Source of the DNA: Anaerohabitans sp036788095
GTDB lineage: Bacteria > Zhuqueibacterota > Zhuqueibacteria > Residuimicrobiales > Residuimicrobiaceae
Assembly: GCA_036788095.1 (NCBI GenBank)
Contig: DAIQOA010000100.1
Coordinates: 1 to 15,717, forward strand
Direction of reading: 5' to 3'
DNA length: 15,717 nucleotides
Made by a program: the position numbers and the translations under genes. The first letter of the stretch is position 1. Every line of letters begins with the position of its first letter. Below are positions 7,592 to 14,013 of the stretch, one piece after another. Under the pieces are notes generated by a model that worked only from the letters and a program-made list of their open reading frames with translations, made no database searches and was not told the DNA's origin.

Positions 7592-8705
7592 CTTTCCGTA
7601 ACGGTCTACGCCATATCTTTCTACGATAGCTGCGGATGCCGATGGAGACGAATATTTTTATCGTCGCGGCCAGGGGTACGGCGATGACCAGACCGAGTAC
7701 GCCCAGTTGATTGGAAAAAATCAGGATGGAAAAGATCACCCACACCGGATGCAGTCCAACGCGATCACCGACGATACGCGGAGCGATGTAAGAGCTTTCC
7801 AGGATCCGCACCCCTTCGATCGCGGCGATGATCTTGAGACTGGTCACGATCGGATCCGGGCCCGTCAAGGCGATCAGCAGGCCGACAAAAAGCGTGATGG
7901 CGAGACCCACGTAGGGAACGATGTTAAGGGCGCCGGCCAGCAAACCGAGCAGAATCGCATAGGGCGCGCGGAAGGCCAACAGGGCCAGCGTGGAGAGAAG
8001 GGCGACCAGCAGGCAGACGATAAATTGACCGCGAAAAAATCCGCTGATGATCGTGTTGATTCGCTCGAGATAATCCCGAACCACCCAGCTGGATTCGATG
8101 GGCAACAGCTCCAGAATCCACCGTTTGACCTTGTCAAAGTCCTTCAGGATATAGAAGAAGAGAAACGGCACCAGCACGCCGTACAGCAGCCGGCCGATGA
8201 TCGGCGGGGCGTATCTGTGAAATTGCATCACCATGTTCAGCGCCGACTCGAACAGCTGATCATATTTCTCCGGCAGGGTGACCTCGAAAAATTCTTCAAT
8301 CCGTTGCGGATCAATGTGCAGGCTGATGAAAAATTCGGCGCCGTCGACCCGCATCCATTCCGCCAGGCGGGTGGGCAGTCCCAGAAGAAAGACCAGCAGG
8401 TGGCCTAGCTCTTCGATAATCCGTGGCAGGAGTAAATACCCCAAGAGGGCGAACGAGCCGATGGTAACGCTGACGATGATCGAGACGCTGAGCAGCCGGG
8501 GAATCTTTCTTTTTTCCAGCTTGGTGACCAGAGGATCGAACAGATAGGCCAGAGCGAAGGCGATAAAAAACGGGGCGACGATCGCCTTGGTCTCACGCAG
8601 AAACCAAAAAGTAAAAATCCCCACTACCACCCAGATCAGGTGACGAACGAAATCATGATCCCGGTAGGGCAGCAACAAGACGATTAAAACAATGGCCAGC
8701 ACCAA
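7572..8705 (-). CDS. AI-2E family (PerM/YdiK-type) membrane transporter
   Basis: A polytopic inner-membrane protein of the AI-2E transporter family. Members are linked to autoinducer-2 export or sodium/proton antiport, but most, like this one, have unknown substrates. The given span starts at TTG, the first standard start codon in the frame (377 residues). The family core is clear: an N-terminal segment (FFIAFALAYLFDPLV), a central soluble region, then PFLFFYILKDFDKVKRW and several C-terminal helices including NIVPYVGLAI and GLHPVWVIFSILIF. The frame stays open upstream to 8810 and encodes a hydrophobic helix (LDILFIIFVSLIFAFFLYQI), so the real start probably lies near a CTG at 8790-8792 with AGGG 9 nt before it. 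No ATG, GTG or TTG exists in that extension. The 3' end overlaps the radical SAM gene by 20 nt; the FecR gene ends 24 nt before the CTG. Confidence 0.9.
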   Translation of the reverse strand: MVLAIVLIVLLLPYRDHDFVRHLIWVVVGIFTFWFLRETKAIVAPFFIAFALAYLFDPLVTKLEKRKIPRLLSVSIIVSVTIGSFALLGYLLLPRIIEELGHLLVFLLGLPTRLAEWMRVDGAEFFISLHIDPQRIEEFFEVTLPEKYDQLFESALNMVMQFHRYAPPIIGRLLYGVLVPFLFFYILKDFDKVKRWILELLPIESSWVVRDYLERINTIISGFFRGQFIVCLLVALLSTLALLAFRAPYAILLGLLAGALNIVPYVGLAITLFVGLLIALTGPDPIVTSLKIIAAIEGVRILESSYIAPRIVGDRVGLHPVWVIFSILIFSNQLGVLGLVIAVPLAATIKIFVSIGIRSYRRKIWRRPLRKDENYSR

Positions 8706-8816
8706 CGGGATAAGGGCCGACTTGATCTGATAGAGAAAAAAAGCAAAAATCAGAGAGACAAAAATAATAAACAGGATGTCCAGCTTTTCCAGTTGCGAAT
8801 GCCCTATACCCTACGC

Positions 8817-9560
8817 CTAACGCTTTAATTTTTGATCCAATTCTTTATTCCACTTGACCCATTCGGTCGCCGCATCCTGCGCGGGATCAAAAGCGGCTTT
8901 GGCATACTTGCCGTCCGCCCGAACCGTGATTTGAAATCCCTTGACGATCTTGACCCATTGTTCCAGACTGACCTCATAGGGGCCCGGTATCTGGCTGGGT
9001 CCCGGCACCTCCACGGGCTGCAGGCTTTTATTGGACTGCGACCGCGGTAAGCCCCACAACTTTGCCGGCCCCACCTCCACGGCGCCGTCGTACACCACGC
9101 ACTGGGTGGCGGTGTCCGCTTGAACGCGGTAGACTGTGCCGCGCACAGCGCAGACCGCCGTGGGCGCTTTGATCTGAAAGCTGCTTTTTCCGGACGCCGA
9201 TGTGGACAGGTTCAGGTACACCTGACCGGTTGGAATCTCCGCCTTGATCTGACGAGATTGCGCCGAGAGAGCGGCCTGGGTGAACACAAAAGAGGTGGAT
9301 TCACCGATACGGATGATGCTGGCATCCAGCAGCTTGATTTCGCAGCGCGACTCTTTTTGCGTTCGAATGGCATCGCCGTCATGAACCTTCAGGCCAAGTT
9401 GAACACGGGACCATTCGGCGCTGTCGCGGGATTGAATGTGAATGTCCTCCGGTCCGCCGAGGAGAAAAGAAATCGAGCCGATCGTTTTGCCGGCTCCAGC
9501 CTGAGCTTCCCAAACCACGGGCAGCAGCACCGCAATAAGCAGACGCATGCTTTTGTTCAT
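8817..9560 (-). CDS. Exported FecR-domain protein
   Basis: A 247-residue periplasmic protein with one FecR domain. A signal peptide covers about residues 1-21 (MRLLIAVLLPVVWEAQA). The FecR domain runs from about residue 55 to 165, with DGDAIRTQ, a strand-rich middle, and the typical APTAVCAVRGTVYRV near 132-146. The C-terminal 80 residues are Pro-rich and then charged helical, ending KELDQKLKR. In iron uptake FecR is an inner-membrane anti-sigma regulator. This protein has no membrane segment beyond the signal, and no FecI or TonB-receptor gene is nearby, so it is better seen as a structural or ligand-binding FecR-fold protein of the envelope. ATG is preceded by GGAGG with 9 nt spacing. It lies 80 nt after the CsgG-type gene and is likely co-transcribed with it. 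Confidence 0.9.
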   Translation of the reverse strand: MNKSMRLLIAVLLPVVWEAQAGAGKTIGSISFLLGGPEDIHIQSRDSAEWSRVQLGLKVHDGDAIRTQKESRCEIKLLDASIIRIGESTSFVFTQAALSAQSRQIKAEIPTGQVYLNLSTSASGKSSFQIKAPTAVCAVRGTVYRVQADTATQCVVYDGAVEVGPAKLWGLPRSQSNKSLQPVEVPGPSQIPGPYEVSLEQWVKIVKGFQITVRADGKYAKAAFDPAQDAATEWVKWNKELDQKLKR

Positions 9561-9640
9561 CTACCTGTTCCTCCCTGCAAAAGGACGGAGAAGGGCGGTG
9601 ATGATTCCACGCGCCCCCGGGCCGACTGGGAATTGCCCGC

Positions 9641-10549
9641 CTAATTCTGCTTAACCAGGTCGTTGCGTTGAAAACCGGATCCTTCCACCGCCTCGCACTC
9701 GGAGGCTTTGCCGTTGCCGATGGTGTTGTTCACCACTTTGATCCGTCCGATTCGAGTTTCCGCTGAACCAAGCGAAAGGCCGGTGTCCGGATCGATCAGC
9801 GCTTCGCCCGACCGATAGACGGTAAACAGATCGCCGGGCTTGACGCCGGCCGCGGCGCCGACGTTGATGTAAATAACGCCATCCGCTTTGATGATCTTGG
9901 CGGAAAAAGCCAGATTCGCAGCGGCGCCGTCCAACAGCTCCACCACCTTGTCGATCGCCTTGCGGGTGGCCTTGCCGACCATCGACTCATCAAATTGATT
10001 TTTGTTGTCGAAATCGAACTTTTGGGTATCGACGGACAGCCCTTTAGAGGATTCTTCCTCTCGAACCGATTCGGCGGTCATGATTTCACCGGAGCCGGTA
10101 TCGACCAGACGTACATCCACAGCCACGCTGGCCTTGATGTTTTTCACCCCAAGGCCCAGTCCGACCTTTTTAATGGCGCCGCCGACATTTTTTTCCGCAT
10201 GGCCGAATTCCGTCACTGCGCCTATGACCGCCACCTCAACGCCAAGCAGTTGCCCGACCTTGGCGGCGCTCTCCGGGGTCAGTGCGCCGGATTGTCCGAG
10301 CTGTTGCTCTTTAAGCACTTGATTGAGTTGGGTTCGCTCCAACACCGTGTAGCGGCCGCTCTTGACCAAAGCGGTGATCAACATATCCGCCATGCCCTCC
10401 CCCACCGGCTGGCCGGTCCACCAGCGTACACGATGAGAGGTCTTGTCGTCAAAGGTGAAAACCGCCACTCGCTTTTTCGGCTGGCCGGAAGCGATCACTA
10501 CGACAGTCAAGAGAAGAACCCACAGCATCCATAATGTCCTGCTTTGCAT
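9641..10549 (-). CDS. CsgG/FlgO-type outer-membrane-associated protein with FlgT_C-like tail
   Basis: A 302-residue exported protein. A signal peptide (MQSRTLWMLWVLLLTVVVIASG) is followed by a CsgG-type domain from about residue 26 to 205, with VAVFTFDD, GMADMLITALVKSGRYTVLER and LVDTGSGEIM. In E. coli CsgG, two segments form the transmembrane hairpins of the nonameric curli pore. The matching stretches here (about 116-147 and 156-184) are present and retain alternating patterns, so pore formation is conceivable. Unlike CsgG there is no cysteine after the signal, so it is not lipidated. The C-terminal 90 residues (GVIYINVGAAAGVKPGDLFTVYR ... RNDLVKQN, elided here) resemble the C-terminal domain of the Vibrio flagellar protein FlgT. 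GAGG sits 6 nt before ATG. It is preceded by the FlgT_N-type gene and followed by the FecR gene. The function is inferred, the fold is confident. Confidence 0.9.
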   Translation of the reverse strand: MQSRTLWMLWVLLLTVVVIASGQPKKRVAVFTFDDKTSHRVRWWTGQPVGEGMADMLITALVKSGRYTVLERTQLNQVLKEQQLGQSGALTPESAAKVGQLLGVEVAVIGAVTEFGHAEKNVGGAIKKVGLGLGVKNIKASVAVDVRLVDTGSGEIMTAESVREEESSKGLSVDTQKFDFDNKNQFDESMVGKATRKAIDKVVELLDGAAANLAFSAKIIKADGVIYINVGAAAGVKPGDLFTVYRSGEALIDPDTGLSLGSAETRIGRIKVVNNTIGNGKASECEAVEGSGFQRNDLVKQN

Positions 10550-10650
10550 CGCACACCTCGTCAGATTAAAAGTTTATTCATTCAGCGCGGATGAAAGGCG
10601 CCGTGAAAGCTTGCAGCAAACCACGGTGTTCCGGCGAGCACGCATGATCC

Positions 10651-11862
10651 TCACTCGAGTCCGGCCGTATCCGGAACCGCGGGTTGAGTCGGTGAAGGCA
10701 TAGAACGCACAATGCTGATCGTCACCTGGTTAGCGGTGGCGCCGGTCACGTCCACCAAATAATCGCTAACCTGACGCTGATCCAGTTCTCTTGCCAGTTG
10801 GTCGGCGGTCCCGGCGATTTCGACATCGAACTCTCCCACGCTCCCTGCGATCTGCCGCTGGTTGACGGCTTTGATGCCGCGCCCTAGATAGGTCAGCGCG
10901 CCGCGGAAGTGCGAGGCATCGGTGTAGCTGCGCAAACCCGTCACCATCAGTTTTACGGTGTTGGCCTGATAAAATTTGCTCCGCCACTTTTGCAGAATTT
11001 TGCCGATGAGCTCGTCCGCCAGCAGCGCGCCCGCTTTTTCGATGGCCTTCGCGCCGCCGGAGACCGGATCGATGTGGGGATAGGCGCTGTTCTTCATCGC
11101 GGTGGCCAACACCGTGCCCACATCCGCATCGATTACCCGCGCGTCCAGATTCGCCTGGCAGGACTTCATGCCGCCCAGATTGACGCCGCTGGCCACGGTG
11201 ACCACCGCCTTGCCGGTCACCACCACCTCCGCCTCCAGAGCCACGGCCAGCGCGGCCGCCGCTTTTTGGTCGCCGTGGAGGGCGGCCAACACCGCGTCGC
11301 GCTCTTTGCTGGCGCGCACCGTGGCCGGGTCGATCACCTGAAAACCCTTTTCCATGAATTTGTTCATCAATACCGTTTCCGCGGCAGTCATCGACACGTC
11401 AAAGTAATGGCTGCCGTCGGACGCCGCGCCGGCGTTTTTTTCATCCACCAGGAACATGATTCGCGGATTGCCCATGGAGTGGATCAGATGCTCCACCGCA
11501 TTCACATCCTTTTCCAGATCAGCGGCGTCCACCTGCGCGTTTATGGTGACCTCGTAAAGATCCTCAGCCGCCTTGCGTTCAGATATGATCTGAAAAGTTT
11601 TGACATATCCGCGCGTCCAATTCAGGATGCGGTCCTCCACCACCATGTAGTTTTCCACGCGCGTCTGAGAATCGATCATGGTGCCCAGCGTCTGCTCCAC
11701 AGCCTTGCGCAACGCATCCTGCAGGGCACGATCCCGAGCAGCCGCCATATCGTTGTAAGTGATGGCGCCCATGCCGGTCACCTGCACCTGCGCCAACGCA
11801 CACGTTCCGGCCAACAGCATCAGCCGGACGGCCCTGAGGCCGGTTAAAATTGGATTTCTCAA
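10651..11862 (-). CDS. FlgT_N-domain exported protein (FlgT-like)
   Basis: About 403 residues. I prefer the TTG at 11860-11862: GGAG lies 6 nt upstream, and translation then begins straight at a signal peptide (RNPILTGLRAVRLMLLAG, cleavage near CALA). The frame is open to a GTG at 11889, which has no good ribosome site. After cleavage comes a FlgT N-terminal-type domain (about 27-120): VTGMGAITYNDMAAARDRAL, a TRVENYMVVEDRI stretch, GYVKTFQII and YEVTINAQVD. A middle domain (IMFLVDEK, EVVVTGKAVV) resembles the FlgT middle/TolB-like domain. A C-terminal alpha/beta domain (VKLMVTGLRSYTDASHFRGAL) follows. In Vibrio, FlgT forms the H-ring around the flagellar motor; no flagellar genes are seen here. 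The FlgT C-terminal domain is missing from this protein but appears on the next gene. Confidence 0.85.
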   Translation of the reverse strand: MRNPILTGLRAVRLMLLAGTCALAQVQVTGMGAITYNDMAAARDRALQDALRKAVEQTLGTMIDSQTRVENYMVVEDRILNWTRGYVKTFQIISERKAAEDLYEVTINAQVDAADLEKDVNAVEHLIHSMGNPRIMFLVDEKNAGAASDGSHYFDVSMTAAETVLMNKFMEKGFQVIDPATVRASKERDAVLAALHGDQKAAAALAVALEAEVVVTGKAVVTVASGVNLGGMKSCQANLDARVIDADVGTVLATAMKNSAYPHIDPVSGGAKAIEKAGALLADELIGKILQKWRSKFYQANTVKLMVTGLRSYTDASHFRGALTYLGRGIKAVNQRQIAGSVGEFDVEIAGTADQLARELDQRQVSDYLVDVTGATANQVTISIVRSMPSPTQPAVPDTAGLE

Positions 11863-11868
11863 AATGCG

Positions 11869-11872
11869 CTCC
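11869..11872 (-). promoter_or_regulatory. Shine-Dalgarno supporting the TTG start of the FlgT_N gene
   Basis: GGAG on the minus strand, 6 nt before TTG at 11862. The alternative GTG at 11889 lacks any purine-rich site, and using the TTG puts the signal peptide at the very N-terminus. Confidence 0.5.
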
Positions 11873-11924
11873 GTCGTTAGTTCCCCCACAGCGGCAGGAT
11901 TGGGGCACGGCGCCGCCGGCCCGG

Positions 11925-13076
11925 CTAAAAAGCCATTTTCAGGGCATTTTGCAGGTCACGAATGATCAGCAGGGCATCGGCGCCGGAGACTGGATCGTTG
12001 AGATGAAAAGCGCCGCTCAACTTGTCGGCCTGCATGATGCCGCGATCCACCATAAGACAAACAGCATTATAAGCATAGTGACTGGCGTTCACGTCCGGAA
12101 ACCGCGAAACGGAGCCGATGTACTTGGTGGCCAGATTTTCATCGCCGTTGGCCAGGATCAGAATGTTCTGCAGCAGCATGGCGTAATCCGCGCGGGTGAT
12201 CTTTTCATCCGGACGAAACGTGTGATCTGGAAACACCTCCATGCCGTGCGCCTGGACAATGTCGATGATCCAATTTTTCGCCCAGTGGGTCGCCACGTCC
12301 AGGACCGCACCGGTCTGCAGGATTTCTGAGGTCTGCGGGCTGGACGGATCGCCGGGCGCTTTGAAACCGGTGTCAAAGGTTCTGCCCGTTTTTTTATCGA
12401 TCAGCTCGAGCAGTTTCAGCTCCTCGACGAACAGCACCGCCACATCGGCCCGATCGATTTCATCGATCATGACGATGCGGGCGCCGAGCTTTGTGCCCGG
12501 TGCGGCACGTTGAACTTTTTGCACCGTGGCCCAGGCCTGATCCGCTTCGGCCGCGTACTCGCCCTTTAAAGCGATCACCCGGCTGTACGCGGCGGCCGCT
12601 TCCGCAAACTGATAACCGGCCTTATACGCCTCCCCCTTGAAATAGAGCGGTTTGGGCGAATACGGATTGATCTTGGCTGCCTGATCATATTCCTTGATCG
12701 CCTTTTCGAGCCAATCCTGACCTTTTCGTTCCATCACCAGGATACGGCCTTTCGCCACCCGGCCCTCCAATGATTTGCCGTTTTTATCCAACGCCTTGGC
12801 GACGTACTCGTGGGCTTTGTCGAATGAACCCTTGGCCGCCCAGACCAGCGCCAGACCGGCATATCCTTCGGCGTAATCAGGATTCAGGGACAGAGCTCGC
12901 TGGAATTCTTCCACCGCCGTGGCGTACTGCCCACGCTCATATTCGCGCATGCCCTGGCTGTAATGATGGTCCGCTGTATCCAGCACCGATTCCTCCTTGA
13001 CGACCTTGGGGCCGCACCCCACGGTAAGACCGATCACCAGCCCGGTCAGAAGAACGATGGCAAAACCACGTTTCAT
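11925..13076 (-). CDS. TPR and SLH-domain lipoprotein
   Basis: 383 residues from the ATG at 13074-13076, which has AGGAG 8 nt upstream and leads into a lipoprotein signal (MKRGFAIVLLTGLVIGLTVGC, split here as hydrophobic core then VGC). The predicted lipidated Cys is residue 21. The frame is open to 13124, but that start would overlap the upstream gene and precede the signal. Residues about 35-190 carry TPR units (YSQGMREYERGQYATAVEEF; ALSLNPDYAEGYAGLALV). The C-terminal half contains S-layer-homology modules: a partial one with IDRADVAVLFVEEL, a clear one with THWAKNWI, FPDHTFRPDEKITRADYA, and a third beginning FPDVNASHYAYNAV. SLH modules usually bind cell-wall polymers, so the protein could tie a lipid-anchored TPR scaffold to the wall. 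It sits 20 nt after the LPP20-like gene. Confidence 0.9.
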   Translation of the reverse strand: MKRGFAIVLLTGLVIGLTVGCGPKVVKEESVLDTADHHYSQGMREYERGQYATAVEEFQRALSLNPDYAEGYAGLALVWAAKGSFDKAHEYVAKALDKNGKSLEGRVAKGRILVMERKGQDWLEKAIKEYDQAAKINPYSPKPLYFKGEAYKAGYQFAEAAAAYSRVIALKGEYAAEADQAWATVQKVQRAAPGTKLGARIVMIDEIDRADVAVLFVEELKLLELIDKKTGRTFDTGFKAPGDPSSPQTSEILQTGAVLDVATHWAKNWIIDIVQAHGMEVFPDHTFRPDEKITRADYAMLLQNILILANGDENLATKYIGSVSRFPDVNASHYAYNAVCLMVDRGIMQADKLSGAFHLNDPVSGADALLIIRDLQNALKMAF

Positions 13077-13084
13077 GATTCCCT

Positions 13085-13089
13085 CTCCT
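13085..13089 (-). promoter_or_regulatory. Shine-Dalgarno fixing the SLH lipoprotein start
   Basis: AGGAG on the minus strand lies 8 nt before ATG at 13076 in the 20-nt gap after the LPP20-like gene. It supports this start over the in-frame start at 13124 inside the upstream gene. Confidence 0.65.
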
Positions 13090-13096
13090 GAGAAAA

Positions 13097-13858
13097 TTAA
13101 TCCACGATGAACATCACCTTGCATTGATCAAGAAAATTGTGCGCGTTGGCGGCCGTGCGAATGGCCTCGGCGGAAGCGGCTGAAACGACGACATCCGATT
13201 TGTTCGGCCCTGAGGCTTTGAGGGCCTTGATCACCAGGGGATTGGCGGCCACGCGGTCGTTGCTGCGCGCACGGTTTACATCTTTATCGTAACCGACCAT
13301 GCCGATCTGAATCGCCCATTCACGGCTGACGTATTTGGAGCCATAGAGTTCCTGGCCGTTCTCGTCCAGCACTTTGGGCGCCATGGCCGGCCGGACCCCC
13401 AATCCTTTGGTATCGATTACCAGTCCGGTCACAGCGCCGCCGGAGGACGGAGCCGGCGGCGGCTGGTTCGCTGTCATGCCGGCAGGTAAGGGCTTGCCGG
13501 CAGGCCAGGGCTGTCCGCAACAAGGACAGACCGCACCGCCGGCCGGTCCCAGCGTGGCGCCGCCCATCTGCGGCGGCAGCAGCGCGTCGCTCAGTGCGCC
13601 GGATAAAGGCATCTCTATGGTCACTTCGATGTCGCCGGTCGACATGTATTTGGTATCCACTACGGTAAAATTTCTGACAATGCCGGAAACACGCGTGTTG
13701 ATGACATCGTTCTCAACCATAAAATTGCGTACCGTGGTTTCAGAATCAAGGGTCATCCCTTTGACCGTTTCCAGCAGATTACGCAATGCCGCTTTTTTGG
13801 CCGCATCGATGGCGCCCGCGCGTTGCGCGGTCTCCGGCATGTTGGGATTGGGCGAACC
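13097..13858 (-). CDS. LPP20/FlgP-family protein, 5' end lost in assembly gap
   Basis: 253 residues are visible before the frame runs into the N block. The ATG at 13840 is probably internal, because the frame continues upstream as GSPNPN, a motif that precedes this domain in related proteins. The N-terminal part (RAGAIDAAKKAALRNLLE, then TTVRNFMVENDVI and GIVRNFTVV) is an LPP20-type domain, related in pattern to FlgP and to the FlgT_N domain encoded two genes downstream. A Pro/Gly-rich linker of about 45 residues with an odd CPCCGQPWP motif follows. The C-terminal domain has GLVIDTKGLGVRPAMAP, YVSREWAIQIGMVGY and NPLVIKALKASG, ending in CKVMFIVD. Signal peptide and lipobox, if any, are hidden in the gap. 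It is the first visible gene of the minus-strand envelope cluster. An envelope location is inferred from family and neighbours. Confidence 0.85.
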   Translation of the reverse strand, partial: GSPNPNMPETAQRAGAIDAAKKAALRNLLETVKGMTLDSETTVRNFMVENDVINTRVSGIVRNFTVVDTKYMSTGDIEVTIEMPLSGALSDALLPPQMGGATLGPAGGAVCPCCGQPWPAGKPLPAGMTANQPPPAPSSGGAVTGLVIDTKGLGVRPAMAPKVLDENGQELYGSKYVSREWAIQIGMVGYDKDVNRARSNDRVAANPLVIKALKASGPNKSDVVVSAASAEAIRTAANAHNFLDQCKVMFIVD

Positions 13859-13958
13859 NNNNNNNNNNNNNNNNNNNNNNNNNNNNNNNNNNNNNNNNNN
13901 NNNNNNNNNNNNNNNNNNNNNNNNNNNNNNNNNNNNNNNNNNNNNNNNNNNNNNNNNN
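13859..13958. other. Assembly gap of 100 N
   Basis: Exactly 100 N, the usual placeholder for a gap of unknown size. It hides the start of the LPP20-like gene, any genes between it and the sigma factor, and their promoters. Adjacency of the two sides is an assembler's inference. Confidence 0.99.
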
Positions 13959-13971
13959 CCAGAACATTATC

Positions 13972-14000
13972 GGAATCCATACGTTTAATTGCATGATAAT
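13972..14000 (+). promoter_or_regulatory. Possible promoter of the sigma-factor operon
   Basis: GGAATC (13972-13977) and GATAAT (13995-14000) are 17 nt apart, 13 nt before the GTG start. GGAAT resembles ECF-type -35 boxes, which would fit autoregulation, while GATAAT is closer to a housekeeping -10. The transcript would have a very short leader. Only suggestive, and cut off on the left by the gap. Confidence 0.25.
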
Positions 14001-14013
14001 ATGAGAAGAATGC

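Noticed and set aside
7707..8408. A 233-codon plus-strand frame opposite the AI-2E gene
   Set aside because: The product is almost all Gln, Asp, Arg and Lys, the antisense image of hydrophobic membrane codons. No homology is recognisable.
8817..9560. FecR protein as the anti-sigma regulator of the ECF sigma factor at 14014
   Set aside because: The sigma factor already has its own overlapping zinc-finger anti-sigma gene, and the FecR protein lacks a membrane segment and cytoplasmic domain.
10602..10632. A hairpin with CCGTG/CACGG arms between the CsgG-type and FlgT_N-type genes, as a terminator
   Set aside because: The stem is only 5 bp around a 16-base loop and no T-run follows on the minus strand. 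The genes are more likely one transcript.
10909..11847. A 312-codon open frame on the plus strand opposite the FlgT_N gene
   Set aside because: Its translation is rich in His, Arg and Gly with no domain or signal, and the minus-strand frame encodes a clear domain series. It is a shadow produced by GC-rich codon use.
13838..13840. ATG at 13840 as the start of the LPP20-like gene
   Set aside because: The frame continues as GSPNPN up to the N block and this motif belongs to the conserved domain, so the start is hidden in the gap.
14001..14012. ATGs at 14001 and 14010 as starts of the sigma factor
   Set aside because: Both are in another frame that stops soon after; the sigma frame has a stop at 14002-14004, leaving GTG at 14014.
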